A stretch of 64,000 bases of DNA from Klebsiella planticola ATCC 33531 (GTDB lineage Bacteria > Pseudomonadota > Gammaproteobacteria > Enterobacterales > Enterobacteriaceae). Positions 20,102 to 28,929 of this stretch are shown piece after piece. The position numbers were made by a program, and so were the translations under genes. How positions within the stretch are numbered: the first letter of the stretch is position 1; each line of letters starts with the position of its first letter. The stretch is taken from contig NZ_JMPP01000051.1 of NCBI RefSeq assembly GCF_000735435.1, positions 17,706-81,705 on the forward strand, given 5' to 3'. Below the pieces are notes generated by a model. The model saw nothing but the letters and a program-made list of their open reading frames with translations. It searched no databases and was not told the DNA's origin.

Positions 20102-20876
20102 CCAGACTCGCCAGGTAGCGCCCTGGCGTCTGGCCCAGCCCCTTTTTAAACATCGTAATAAACGCGGTCGTCGAGTCATATCCCAGCGTTTGCGCGGTCT
20201 GCTGGACCGTTTGCCCGCGAATCAACATCTGCAGGGCCAGGATCAGCTGCAGCTGATGTCGCCAGCGGCGAAAGCTCAGCCCGGTCTCACGCACCACCAG
20301 CCGCGCCAGATTCCGTTCGCTCATCGCAAATTCCGCCGCCCACTGCCCCAGCGTCTGCCAACGGGCCGGATCAACCGCCATGAAATCCGCCATCTGGCGA
20401 ATCTTCGGATGGGGGGAAACCGGCAACTGCAGATGTTCCTGCGGCTGTCGTGGGAGCTCATCGAACAGCACCTGTACCAGCCGTTGAGTAGTCGGATGGG
20501 CAAACGCCTCCCCGTGACGTCCGGCGAGGGTCAGGATAAGCTCGCGAACCAGGGGAGAAATTTTTAAGGTACAACAGTGCGCCGGCATTGCCGCAGCATC
20601 CGGTTCAATAAACAGAAAACTGATTTGCGCCCCCGGCGTGGCGCGGTTGCTGTGGGGCATCTGACCCGGTACCCACACCGCGTACTGCGGCGGCACCATC
20701 CACATAGCGTTCTCCACCTCGCAAGTGAGCGCTCCATGCAAGGCGAGGATCAGCTGGCCTTTGCGGTGCTGATGGCGAGGGATGAACTGCTCGTCCTCCA
20801 CCACCTGAATGCGAAAAGCGAGGGCCGATTCATGGCCGCTGTCCGGATCGTAGCCATCCAGGCCAAGTCCTATCAT
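20085..20876 (-). CDS. nimR: AraC-family regulator NimR (YeaM)
   Basis: A 263-residue AraC-type regulator with an N-terminal cupin sensor ([15 protein letters not shown]) and a C-terminal pair of helix-turn-helix motifs ending in [21 protein letters not shown]. coli NimR (YeaM, about 273 residues) represses the divergent nimT gene. Both genes are here in the same arrangement, with about 100 bases between them holding the operator. Closely related to E. coli YeaM. Confidence 0.9.
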   Translation of the reverse strand: MIGLGLDGYDPDSGHESALAFRIQVVEDEQFIPRHQHRKGQLILALHGALTCEVENAMWMVPPQYAVWVPGQMPHSNRATPGAQISFLFIEPDAAAMPAHCCTLKISPLVRELILTLAGRHGEAFAHPTTQRLVQVLFDELPRQPQEHLQLPVSPHPKIRQMADFMAVDPARWQTLGQWAAEFAMSERNLARLVVRETGLSFRRWRHQLQLILALQMLIRGQTVQQTAQTLGYDSTTAFITMFKKGLGQTPGRYLASLVTTSR

Positions 20877-20976
20877 GATTTTGTCCGATATTAGCGATAA
20901 TCTGTCATTTTAGCTTGATTTAAACCATCGGCAAACGCGCTATTGTAGCCGCCCTGTTTACTCGTCAGAGATTGCC

Positions 20977-22161
20977 ATGAGTTCTGTTCTGCCTTCTACC
21001 GGCCGCCGTCATCTGCTGCTGATTGCCGGGATTTTATTGATTGCCTCCACGCTACGCGTGACTTTTACCGGCGCAGCCCCGCTGCTGGACGCCATTCGCG
21101 CGGACTATGGTCTCTCCACCGCACAAACCGGGATGCTCACCACATTGCCGCTGCTGGCCTTTGGCCTGGTATCGCCGCTAGCGGCAGGCGTCGGTCGCCG
21201 GCTAGGCATTGAGCGCAGTCTGCTGGTCGCGTTAGTCCTTATTTGTCTGGGTATCGGATTGCGTTCGCTTCCTTCCACCGCCTTACTGTTCGGCGGTACG
21301 GCGATCATCGGCTGCGGAATTGCGCTCGGTAACGTTCTGCTGCCAGGTCTGATCAAACGCGATTTCTCACAGCATGTTGCGAGGATGACCGGGGCCTACT
21401 CGATCACTATGGGCGGAGCGGCCGCGCTGGGTTCAGCCATGGTGGTGCCGCTGGCGCTGGCGGGTTTCGGCTGGCACGGCGCGCTCTTGATGTTAATGGT
21501 CTTTCCGCTGCTGGCGCTGCTGGTATGGTTACCGCAAACGCGCAAGACCGCGACTGCGCCGCTCACCGGTTCCGGCGCCATGCACAATCGCGGAATCTGG
21601 CGCTCCGCGCTCGCCTGGCAGGTCACGCTGTTCCTCGGCATCAACTCGCTGGTCTATTACGTTATTATTGGCTGGCTGCCGGCCATTTTGCAGAGCCTTG
21701 GCTACAGCGAGGCGCAGGCGGGCTCTCTGCATGGTTTGCTCCAGCTGGCCACCGCGGCCCCCGGGCTGGCGATTCCGCTGATTCTTCATCGCCTTAAAGA
21801 CCAGCGCGCCATCGCGGTCATTGTGGCGCTGATGTGCGCCATCAGCGCCTGCGGGCTGTGGTTCTGGCCGGGACAGGCGGTAGTCTGGACGCTGATCTTT
21901 GGTTTCGGTTCGGGGGCGACCATGATTCTGGGATTGACGTTTATCGGCCTGCGCGCAAACTCTGCGCACCAGGCAGCGGCCTTGTCGGGGATGGCACAGA
22001 CCATCGGATACCTGCTGGCCGCCTGCGGACCACCGCTCATGGGGAAAATTCATGATGCCAACGGCGACTGGCAGATCCCGCTTATCGCCGTGGCGCTGAT
22101 TTCAGTCGTCATGGCGCTGTTCGGTGCACTGGCCGGACGCAACCGGGAGATAAACGGATAG
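20977..22161 (+). CDS. nimT: MFS exporter NimT (YeaN), 2-nitroimidazole transporter
   Basis: A 394-residue, 12-helix MFS protein of the CynX/NimT type. The loop motif GVGRRLGIERS after helix 2 and the conserved GNVLLPGLIKRDF segment in helix 4 are typical. The E. coli homologue exports 2-nitroimidazole under NimR control. It is divergent from nimR and followed by a terminator hairpin. Confidence 0.9.
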   Translation: MSSVLPSTGRRHLLLIAGILLIASTLRVTFTGAAPLLDAIRADYGLSTAQTGMLTTLPLLAFGLVSPLAAGVGRRLGIERSLLVALVLICLGIGLRSLPSTALLFGGTAIIGCGIALGNVLLPGLIKRDFSQHVARMTGAYSITMGGAAALGSAMVVPLALAGFGWHGALLMLMVFPLLALLVWLPQTRKTATAPLTGSGAMHNRGIWRSALAWQVTLFLGINSLVYYVIIGWLPAILQSLGYSEAQAGSLHGLLQLATAAPGLAIPLILHRLKDQRAIAVIVALMCAISACGLWFWPGQAVVWTLIFGFGSGATMILGLTFIGLRANSAHQAAALSGMAQTIGYLLAACGPPLMGKIHDANGDWQIPLIAVALISVVMALFGALAGRNREING

Positions 22162-22172
22162 CGCTTTGATAA

Positions 22173-22200
22173 GCCGCCATTACGATGGCGGCAATATTTT
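22173..22200 (+). terminator. nimT terminator
   Basis: GCCGCCAT (22173-22180) and ATGGCGGC (22185-22192) form a stem with a 4-base loop, followed by AATATTTT. Confidence 0.75.
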
Positions 22201-22272
22201 CCTGCTCGCCCGCGCCGCCGGGGTGATGCCGGCAATGCGGACTCAATCCAGTAAGATTAACCGGCGGTGAGA

Positions 22273-22965
22273 TTACTGGCTTGCGGCATGTAAAAACGCC
22301 TGCACCAGCGGTGCGGGACGCCCTTCGAGGGCATGACGTTCATGCTGAAACAAGGTCGCCACAAAGAACGGATGTGTGACCAGTTCCACCGCGCGAATCT
22401 CCCCCTCTTCATCCCATCCGGTTACCCGCAGCTCCCCCTGCTCCAGTTCACGGGCAAAGCTGTCGGCGATACCGTAGTTGCAGTGGTAGCCCTCTTCAAT
22501 ATGATCGCGACCGTACGCACGGGCAATCAGGGTATGAGCGCGCAGCTCAATGGTGTCCGACTTTTCAACCAGCGAACAGCTGAGCGGCGCTATCACCATC
22601 CGTCCTTCGGTATCGGTTTCAGCATGTGCCGCATCCTGCCAGCCCATCACGTTACGCGCATATTCGATTATCGCGTGCTGAAAACCACCGCAGGTTCCAA
22701 GGAAAGGCACGCTGTTTTCGCGCGCGTAGCGAATGGCGGTAAACGCGCCTTCGGCATTTTCGTACGGACTGGCGGGCACGACCCAGATAGCAGCGTAATC
22801 CACCAGCGCATCGGCATGATGAATATCACGAGTTGCCAGCCACTCATAGCGCACGGGCAGCTCCAGCACGGCAGCAGCATCGTCGATAGCCAGGGGGATA
22901 GCTTTATGGGCAATCACGTCAGGATTGTAGTCGCCAACCAGGGCAATACGCAGGGGGGTGTTCAT
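22273..22965 (-). CDS. CTP-synthase-like class I glutamine amidotransferase domain protein
   Basis: A 230-residue protein related to the C-terminal glutaminase domain of CTP synthase. The nucleophile elbow LGTCGGFQHAIIEYARN with its cysteine is intact. The C-terminal catalytic segment, normally F-H-P-E-F in CTP synthase, reads VTHPFFVATLFQHE, so the usual H-x-E pair is altered. It may be a non-glutaminase or modified amidotransferase. There is no synthetase domain, and it is not next to pyrG. The start at 22965 is preceded by a GGATCC-rich site. Substrate unknown. Confidence 0.75.
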   Translation of the reverse strand: MNTPLRIALVGDYNPDVIAHKAIPLAIDDAAAVLELPVRYEWLATRDIHHADALVDYAAIWVVPASPYENAEGAFTAIRYARENSVPFLGTCGGFQHAIIEYARNVMGWQDAAHAETDTEGRMVIAPLSCSLVEKSDTIELRAHTLIARAYGRDHIEEGYHCNYGIADSFARELEQGELRVTGWDEEGEIRAVELVTHPFFVATLFQHERHALEGRPAPLVQAFLHAASQ

Positions 22966-23156
22966 AGCAGGATCCTTATGTCAGAGCGATTTTCGGGCAA
23001 CACAAGGAGCCTCAGATTAGCGATCTCCGTCGCGGAACACAACCCCTGTTTTCACCACGGCAGAAGGCCATTCGTGCTTTCGGATTGCTTTGTGCGCGGG
23101 TAATTTCCCCGCGCAGGCGCTATTGTATAGCGCCGAGGAATAATGATGGACCGCCT

Positions 23157-23666
23157 ATGAAAAGCAAAATTTTGGTCAGCGCCTGCCTGATGGGTTTTCA
23201 GGTTCGCTATAATGGCAGCCAAAAAGCGCAGCTTGCCGACGCGCTGGCGCGCTGGCAGCGCGAAGGTCGGCTGGTAATTCATTGCCCGGAGCTGGCCGCC
23301 GGGCTGCCGGTCCCCCGACTGCCGGCCGAAATCCTTCACGCCCAGGGCGCGGATGTCATGCAAGACCGCGCGCGTATCGTTGAAAGCGACGGTCAGGACG
23401 TCACCCCGCACTATCAGCTGGCCGCATGGCTGGCCCTGCGCGCCGCACAGGATGCCGGCTGCGAGGCCGCGTTGTTAACCGATGGCAGCCCGACCTGTGG
23501 CAGCCAGTTTATTTACGACGGGACGTTCAGCGGGCAGCGAAAGCCGGGCTCAGGCGTGGCGGCGGCGCTGCTGCGTGAACACGGAATCGCCGTTTTTTCC
23601 GACCAACAGCTGCCCCAACTCCTCGCCTGGATGCAACAGAGAGAAAATAGCGATGATTCACTGTAA
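23157..23666 (+). CDS. DUF523 family cysteine-rich protein
   Basis: A 169-residue protein starting MKSKILVSACLMGFQVRYNG. The conserved S-A-C-L-M-G and LLTDGSPTCGS motifs, each with an invariant cysteine, define DUF523. The function is not known; the paired cysteines suggest metal or redox chemistry. The frame is open from 23085, but the ATG at 23157 begins at the conserved N-terminus. Its last 14 bases overlap the start of yeaO, indicating translational coupling. Confidence 0.82.
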   Translation: MKSKILVSACLMGFQVRYNGSQKAQLADALARWQREGRLVIHCPELAAGLPVPRLPAEILHAQGADVMQDRARIVESDGQDVTPHYQLAAWLALRAAQDAGCEAALLTDGSPTCGSQFIYDGTFSGQRKPGSGVAAALLREHGIAVFSDQQLPQLLAWMQQRENSDDSL

Positions 23667-24009
23667 ACGCGTTTATGATCCGGCAGAGGCCGGCGACGGT
23701 TACCGCGTCCTGGTCGACCGACTCTGGCCGCGCGGGATGAAAAAAGAGGCTTTGCGCTACGATGAATGGTGCAAATCGCTCTCGCCCTCTTCGGCGCTAC
23801 GTAAAGCGTTCCACGGCGAGGCGATCGATTTTGCCAGCTTCAGTCAACAGTATCGCCAGGAACTCGACGCCCGGCGTGACGAAGGATTACGTCTCGCCGG
23901 GCTGGCTCGCCAACAGCCCTTAACCTTGCTGTATGCCGCCAAAGATACCCGGCAAAACCATGCGCTGGTGCTGGCTAACTGGCTTGAGAATCTACCGGTT
24001 ACGGCTTAG
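23653..24009 (+). CDS. yeaO: YeaO, DUF488 family protein
   Basis: A 118-residue protein matching E. coli YeaO: KRVYDPAEAGDGYRVLVDRL-WPRG at the N-terminus and TLLYAAKDTRQNHALVLANW at the C-terminus are hallmarks of DUF488. Biochemical role unknown; the fold suggests binding of an anionic ligand by the R-L-W-P-R-G loop. The start overlaps the DUF523 gene by 14 bases, and the end overlaps the convergent yoaF end by 11 bases. The longer open frame to 23482 is a shadow of DUF523. Confidence 0.92.
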   Translation: MIHCKRVYDPAEAGDGYRVLVDRLWPRGMKKEALRYDEWCKSLSPSSALRKAFHGEAIDFASFSQQYRQELDARRDEGLRLAGLARQQPLTLLYAAKDTRQNHALVLANWLENLPVTA

Positions 24010-24250
24010 CGGGGTGATCCCGGCGCCACAGTTCCCATTCATCGAGGGTTTCCCCGCCGGGCAGCTTACAGTCGCTGCGCACGCCCTGCGGCGTCTGAAC
24101 CGGAATCAGACTACCGCCTTTTTGCGTACAGTAGACGGAAGCCGGGTTGGCCATGCCGATAGTCTGCGGCGGCGGCGGGGCATCTTGCGGCTGCGGTTGC
24201 TTCGCGCATCCGGCCAGGGTCAGCGGCAGTAGCATTATCATCCACTTCAT
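23999..24250 (-). CDS. yoaF: YoaF, DUF333 lipoprotein
   Basis: An 83-residue lipoprotein. The signal sequence ends in the lipobox L-A-G-C (C15), so the mature protein is lipid-anchored, probably to the outer membrane. The C-terminal part (NPASVYCTQKGGSLIPVQTP) is the DUF333 domain, found also in heat-shock protein HslJ relatives. A proline/glutamine linker follows the anchor. Matches E. coli YoaF in position and sequence. Confidence 0.9.
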   Translation of the reverse strand: MKWMIMLLPLTLAGCAKQPQPQDAPPPPQTIGMANPASVYCTQKGGSLIPVQTPQGVRSDCKLPGGETLDEWELWRRDHPAKP

Positions 24251-24314
24251 TTCTGCTCCTTCTTTGCACAGAGCAGGTATTTGCCCTGATTCTTCATGGT
24301 TTCTCCATTTTAAC

Positions 24315-24418
24315 TACACTTTTGCCCCGTAGAGTAGCGCTTGTTCTCGAACTGACCAGAGAACAGATCATTCCATAATCAATGAGTTTTCCCCGTCGCC
24401 CCCGACGGGGCTTTTTTT
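24315..24418 (+). ncRNA. Candidate small RNA ending at an orphan terminator upstream of dgcP
   Basis: CCCCGTCG (24391-24398) and CGACGGGG (24402-24409 region) form a GC-rich hairpin followed by seven T on the plus strand. The nearest plus-strand gene upstream, yeaO, ends about 380 bases earlier and is convergent with yoaF, so the terminator has no obvious gene. A weak promoter (TTCATG at 24293, TACACT at 24315, 16-base spacing) would give a transcript of about 90 bases. Low to moderate confidence; it could also be a dgcP leader attenuator. Confidence 0.35.
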
Positions 24419-24549
24419 CCCCGCTGCGATCGCAGGTATTCCCTTCATTAATGTGTTAAATTTGTTGTATCTATGTTTACTCTTCGTTGGTAGCCGTTTT
24501 CCAGCATAAATGACTGACGGCCCCACCCGCGATCGGGAGCCGTACATTC

Positions 24550-25563
24550 ATGTCAGATTTTATTCTTGCTCGCGTCTCGCAAACGCTCGCCAATGAACAT
24601 TCCCTCGAAATGTTAGTCAGGCAGCTGCTAGAGATGCTGGAGCTTGTGACCAGAATGGAGTCGACTTATCTGACTCGTATTGATTTAAAAGCGCAGCGCC
24701 AGCTGGTCCTGTACGCGCATAACAGCAGCGAAATGCAGATCCCGGAAGGGTTTTCGGTGCCGTGGAATGAGTCGCTGTGTAAACGTGCAATCGATGATAA
24801 CTGCCAGTTCAGTAACGATGTCAACACCCGCTGGCCGTCGTGCATCGCCGCTCAGGGCATGGGTATTATCACCTTCTTCAGCATTCCCGTGCGCCTCGCC
24901 GACGGTTCGCTGTACGGCACATTGTGTGCAACCAGCCGCAATAAGCAGCCCTATAACCTCGAAGGCGAGCAGGTGATGGAGCTGTTTGCTAACTTAATTT
25001 CTCACTATATTGAGAAAGAGACGCTGGTTGATCAGCTTCGCACCGCCAACGTCGCGCTGGAAATGCACTCCTATACCGACGAGCTGACCGGCTTAGCCAA
25101 TCGCCGGGCGCTGTTTAAGCATCTGTCGTCAATGTTTCCCCGCGAGCGCGAACGGCAGCGCAATCTGCTGATGATCTTTATCGACCTCGATGATTTTAAA
25201 GCGATCAACGATCGCTTTGGTCATCAGTGCGGCGACAGCTTTTTGATCCAGATTGGCGAACGGCTGAAGGCGAATATTCGCCAGGGAGACCTGGTGGGGC
25301 GTCTGGGCGGCGATGAGTTTTTGGTCGTCGGCACCGAACTGGACACTGTGCAACAACAGTCCTTTGTTGCGACCCTGCGAGAGGCCTTACGCGGAGTTTA
25401 CTTTCTGGGTGAACACCGAATTAACTATCCCGGTGCCAGTTTTGGCGTCACTGAGGTGAATCCGCAGATTCAGGATGTCGAAAGTGCGCTGCGCGCTGCG
25501 GATGATGCGATGTATCAGGATAAAAAGTCCCGTCGGCGTGATTCCTTTCTGAATATTGATTAA
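24550..25563 (+). CDS. dgcP: GAF-GGDEF diguanylate cyclase DgcP (YeaP)
   Basis: A 337-residue cytoplasmic diguanylate cyclase making c-di-GMP from two GTP. An N-terminal GAF sensor domain occupies about residues 15-155; the catalytic GGDEF motif is at about 253-257 (RLGGDEFLVV). The product-inhibition I-site RxxD (RQGD) lies five residues before it, so feedback control is likely. The domain layout and neighbours match E. coli DgcP, which localises to cell poles. No membrane segment is present. Confidence 0.92.
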   Translation: MSDFILARVSQTLANEHSLEMLVRQLLEMLELVTRMESTYLTRIDLKAQRQLVLYAHNSSEMQIPEGFSVPWNESLCKRAIDDNCQFSNDVNTRWPSCIAAQGMGIITFFSIPVRLADGSLYGTLCATSRNKQPYNLEGEQVMELFANLISHYIEKETLVDQLRTANVALEMHSYTDELTGLANRRALFKHLSSMFPRERERQRNLLMIFIDLDDFKAINDRFGHQCGDSFLIQIGERLKANIRQGDLVGRLGGDEFLVVGTELDTVQQQSFVATLREALRGVYFLGEHRINYPGASFGVTEVNPQIQDVESALRAADDAMYQDKKSRRRDSFLNID

Positions 25564-25683
25564 AACCTGACGGCGATATCCAGTATGATAGCGAGGTTTT
25601 CCGGTAAGCTGTGGCGATGTAATGCAACGGCTTAATGGTTTTGTGGCAGGACAGGTCATATTTTTAGCTTCAGGGGTAACATC

Positions 25684-25785
25684 ATGAGATTGGGTATTCT
25701 TTTCCCGGTGGCCATTTTTATCGTCGCCGTTGTTTTTCTCGGTTGGTTTTTTGTCGGCGGCTACGCGGCTCCGGGCGGCGCGTAA
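25684..25785 (+). CDS. yoaK: YoaK small membrane protein
   Basis: A 33-residue single-helix membrane protein: a short MRLG start, one hydrophobic helix (about residues 5-24), then GGYAAPGGA. It matches the E. coli small protein YoaK (32 residues). Its TAA stop overlaps the ATG of yoaJ by one base, so the two are translationally coupled. Function unknown. Confidence 0.85.
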   Translation: MRLGILFPVAIFIVAVVFLGWFFVGGYAAPGGA

Positions 25786-25859
25786 TGAAAAAAAGTACCA
25801 TTCTGATGATTATCATCGCGATCGTGGCCCTGGCCGGCGTTCAGTTCGGCTGGTGGTAG
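25785..25859 (+). CDS. yoaJ: YoaJ small membrane protein
   Basis: A 24-residue single-helix protein, MKKSTILMIIIAIVALAGVQ and then FGWW, matching E. coli YoaJ in length, charge pattern and the terminal GWW. The start codon shares its A with the yoaK stop. Likely an inner-membrane micropeptide; function unknown. Confidence 0.85.
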   Translation: MKKSTILMIIIAIVALAGVQFGWW

Positions 25860-26000
25860 CGCCTGCGGCCGGGGATCATTCGTCAGAGCGTTATTGCGGA
25901 GTTATCCTATCCACTCAATAAGTTAACGCTATACACTCACTTCATCAGCCGACTCCGCAAGCTCTTTGCCCGCGGACGGTGGACAACGGAGAAGTGAGAA

Positions 26001-26123
26001 ATGAAAAAACCGATCGTGTTATCGTTGATTCTTGCGCTATGCACGCTGTTATCGGGATGTATTGTTGAGGACGGCTATCACCACAGGCACCACCACCATC
26101 ATCATGACGGCCGCGGCTGGTGA
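26001..26123 (+). CDS. Tiny histidine-rich lipoprotein
   Basis: A 40-residue ORF with a perfect lipoprotein signal: MKKP, a hydrophobic core, then the lipobox L-L-S-G-C (C20). The mature peptide is only 21 residues, CIVEDGY followed by HHRHHHHHH and DGRGW: eight histidines of nine. GGAGAAGTGAGAA precedes the ATG. The His cluster should bind Ni, Zn, Cu or Co at the envelope surface or in the periplasm; this is inference from composition. No E. coli counterpart is recalled at this locus. Confidence 0.7.
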   Translation: MKKPIVLSLILALCTLLSGCIVEDGYHHRHHHHHHDGRGW

Positions 26124-26138
26124 CGGAAGGGTTAAACA

Positions 26139-26158
26139 GGGCGAACGCGCGTTCGCCC
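26139..26158. terminator. Palindrome between convergent small genes
   Basis: GGGCGAACGCGCGTTCGCCC is a perfect 20-base palindrome preceded by TTAAACA. It lies between the His-rich lipoprotein gene and the convergent small membrane-protein gene and probably terminates both. Confidence 0.65.
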
Positions 26159-26165
26159 CATAGTC

Positions 26166-26429
26166 TTAGTCCTGACGGTCAGAACCTAAAAAGAAGAAAC
26201 CCAGCGGGATGGAAAACAGCAGCGTGAACACGATGCTGTACACGGTCACCATCGCCCCCTGCAGGAAAAACATCGATGTGCTCCATTCGGAGTACGGCAT
26301 ATTGTATTCGCTAACGACCCCGCCAAACGTTGCGCGGCCCACCACGGTAAGCGCGATGGCAAACACAATCCCTATCGACAAGAAGAATTTCTTGCTGTTT
26401 TTGTTACTGATGAGCTTTTGCAGAATCAT
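26166..26429 (-). CDS. Small two-helix inner-membrane protein, function unknown
   Basis: An 87-residue protein with two hydrophobic helices (about residues 14-32 and 52-80) separated by a polar loop (SEYNMPYSEWSTS), and a basic N-terminus (KLISNKNSKK) placing the N-terminus inside. It ends in a charged SDRQD tail. I do not recognise a family. It stands between the His-rich lipoprotein gene and leuE, in the place where E. coli has yeaQ, yoaG and yeaR. Confidence 0.65.
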   Translation of the reverse strand: MILQKLISNKNSKKFFLSIGIVFAIALTVVGRATFGGVVSEYNMPYSEWSTSMFFLQGAMVTVYSIVFTLLFSIPLGFFFLGSDRQD

Positions 26430-26555
26430 CCGGGTTCCCTTTTCTCTGACCGATAATCGGCTGTATATGTAACATTAATGCAATAAAAACTGAAGGGTTT
26501 TTGTTACAAGCCAGAGGATATCGCTATCAGGCCGGAATCACGACCGGCCTGCGGT

Positions 26556-27194
26556 TTACGATTGCAACGTTGCCAGACGCGCAGCAAAACCGACAAACAC
26601 CAGACCAATCAGACTGTTGCCGATTTTTGCCAGTTTCTTTCTGGTCTTCACGTAGCGCGTCACGAACGAACCGGACAGGATCAAGAAGCTCATGTACATA
26701 AAGCTAATCACTTCCAGCGTCAGCGCGAGGATAAAGAACGCCAGCCCGGGCGTTTTCGCGCTAACGTCGATGAACTGCACGAAAAAAGAGACATAGAAAA
26801 GAATGGCTTTGGGATTCGTCAGGCTAAGCGTCAGCGAGCGTTTCAGAATCGCGCTTCCCGGTTCAGCTCCGGCGTCCGCGTGCCCTTCCCGCTGGGTCAG
26901 AACGGAATAGAGCATTTTGCCCCCCAGCCACAGCAGGTAAATCGCCCCCAGATAGCGAACGATATTAAACAGCACCGGCGTGGTCTTAATCAGGGTCGCG
27001 ACGCCGGCAAACGCCAACAGCATCAGCACAGCGTCGCCGATAAACACGCCAGCCGCCGCCAGATAGCCCTTTTTAACGCCGTGCGCAATACCGGTTTTCA
27101 GAACAAAAAAGGTATTAGGGCCGGGCACCAGGATGATAAAAATAGCCCCGACCAGATAGGTCAGATAATTCAACACACCAAACTCAGCGAACAC
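26556..27194 (-). CDS. leuE: Leucine exporter LeuE (YeaS), RhtB family
   Basis: A 212-residue LysE/RhtB-type amino-acid exporter with six hydrophobic helices. [20 protein letters not shown] and the [20 protein letters not shown] block are the family signatures. It matches E. coli LeuE, which exports leucine and some analogues. I chose the GTG at 27194 because AAGGAG lies 7 bases before it and it gives exactly the E. coli length; the frame is open to a TTG at 27218. Confidence 0.93.
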   Translation of the reverse strand: MFAEFGVLNYLTYLVGAIFIILVPGPNTFFVLKTGIAHGVKKGYLAAAGVFIGDAVLMLLAFAGVATLIKTTPVLFNIVRYLGAIYLLWLGGKMLYSVLTQREGHADAGAEPGSAILKRSLTLSLTNPKAILFYVSFFVQFIDVSAKTPGLAFFILALTLEVISFMYMSFLILSGSFVTRYVKTRKKLAKIGNSLIGLVFVGFAARLATLQS

Positions 27195-27285
27195 GCTGCA
27201 CTCCTTCGCTTTCAACAAAAAACATGATCGCGCTCACGTTAACGCAACTGCCGCGATTTTGAAAGCGCTTACGGTGCTTGTTGGC

Positions 27286-28200
27286 TTAGTAGAGTGAGCC
27301 CTCGCCCAGCGGGCGGGTTTTGAAACGCCGATGTACCCACAGATATTGCTCCGGCGCGCGCAGAATCTCTTTTTCAATCACCCGGTTGATGTAGCTGGCC
27401 GCATCCTGTTTATCTTCACCAGGATAGTCATTCAGCACATCGCTGATGTATAAGGTGTAACCTTTCCGGTCCATCTTGCGCACCATACTGATGCTCAGCA
27501 TCTTCGCACCGGAGAGACGCGACAGGACGTAGGTACCGTTTGTCGTCGCCGCCTGAGGGACGGAGAAGAACGGCGCAAACACACTGCCTTTCGGGCCATA
27601 ATCCTGATCCGGGGCGAACCATACCGCTTCGCCGGCTTTCAGCGCGTGCACCAGACCAGATAAATTACGGCGATCGATCATCGCTTTATTCGAACGCAGG
27701 CGTCCGCGGGTTTGAACCCACTCCATCAGCGGGCTGTTGTGCGGGCGATAGGTCGCCATCATTGGCCGACACAGGCCCATGGTACGGCCACCGAGTTCCA
27801 GCGACATGAAGTGCACGCCAACGACCATAACGCCCTGCCCGGCGCTTAATGCTTTGCTCAGATTCTCAAAGCCTTCAACGTCGAACCATTTTTTAACCCG
27901 CTCGTCGCTCCAGAACCAGGCCATACCGGTTTCGATAAGCCCCATCCCCAGCGACATAAAATTCTGCTCAATCATCTTATCCCGCGCTTGCGGCGACATG
28001 TCCGGAAAACAGAGTTCAAGATTGCGGCGGGCAATATGTTCGCGGCGCTTAAGGAAGCGGCGCGACGCCTTTCCTGCGCTGGTGCCGATGATATGTAACA
28101 GAGGATAAGGCAATTGCACGATTAACCAGAGAATGGCCAGGCCAAACCAGGTCCCCCAGTTGCGAGGGTGCAGAAGACTTTTATTAAAAGCGCAAGGCAT
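27286..28200 (-). CDS. lpxP: Lipid A biosynthesis acyltransferase, LpxP/LpxL family
   Basis: A 304-residue inner-membrane acyltransferase that adds a secondary acyl chain to Kdo2-lipid A. The catalytic HX4E motif is HFMSLE, followed by the ELGGRTMGLCRPMMATYRPH segment. An N-terminal membrane helix (about residues 17-40) is present. The motif context VMVVGVHFMSLELGGR and MGLC-PMMATYRPHN are closer to E. coli LpxP (cold-induced palmitoleoyl transferase) than to LpxL. The genomic location differs from that of E. coli lpxP, so this may be an additional paralogue. Confidence 0.8.
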   Translation of the reverse strand: MPCAFNKSLLHPRNWGTWFGLAILWLIVQLPYPLLHIIGTSAGKASRRFLKRREHIARRNLELCFPDMSPQARDKMIEQNFMSLGMGLIETGMAWFWSDERVKKWFDVEGFENLSKALSAGQGVMVVGVHFMSLELGGRTMGLCRPMMATYRPHNSPLMEWVQTRGRLRSNKAMIDRRNLSGLVHALKAGEAVWFAPDQDYGPKGSVFAPFFSVPQAATTNGTYVLSRLSGAKMLSISMVRKMDRKGYTLYISDVLNDYPGEDKQDAASYINRVIEKEILRAPEQYLWVHRRFKTRPLGEGSLY

Positions 28201-28929
28201 GATTTTTCCTGTAAACGTCTATAAATGAGTAGCGCTTAAGGAAAAAACGAAGTCCATTCATCAGTCGTTAGGCGGTACGTATAGCAACTCTGACAATAGT
28301 AATCCGGCTAAATTCACTCCGGCAAGTAAAAAACATCCCCGCGGTGAAAAAAGCATAATACCCTCACAGTTGTAACAGAATGTAAAATAAAAAAGAAGAT
28401 CTCATTACAAATATTTACTATGGCAACCCTTTTCTCGCTAATTATTTCGATTCGCTGATTGCACATTATTAAATCAATTTGTACTTTTCAGTATCATATT
28501 GCTTCGCAACCCCTGCTGTCACTGGCCGGCGACATCCTACCGCCCTCTCATCCTGCGCGCGGCGGCGCGGAGGTAAAAAGTATAAACGTCGCTAAAGAAT
28601 CGCGGCAATCAATATAACGCTTCTCCATATATCAGAGTCATAACCTATGAAATAGCATGCAACGTATCTTTTCATTCCTTTTCTATATATCAAATAAGAA
28701 TCACCTTATTTTATAAATCCGCGCAATATCTGGCGCCTTCAGAAAATAAATCGCACATCATTCGTTTGTAACGAACAATTATCATTTTTTATCCCCCAAT
28801 CTTCGGCGATCAGCCGCCCGTAACGCAGGCCTGAGAGCGGATACCGTGAAATCAACAACATTTCCCAATCGCAACAGTCACTTATTGAAATTATTGTTCG
28901 CGCGGCCCATTTTTGCGCCGCCTTTTAAT
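28201..28929. other. A+T-rich intergenic region upstream of fecI
   Basis: About 730 bases without a supported gene separate the acyltransferase from fecI. The left part must contain the lpxP-like promoter on the minus strand. The composition is A+T rich with a few GC-rich islands; no RNA gene or repeat was recognised. Confidence 0.4.

Noticed and set aside
26562..27227. 221-codon plus-strand frame across leuE
   Set aside because: Antisense to leuE and rich in Q, R and H as expected of a shadow frame.
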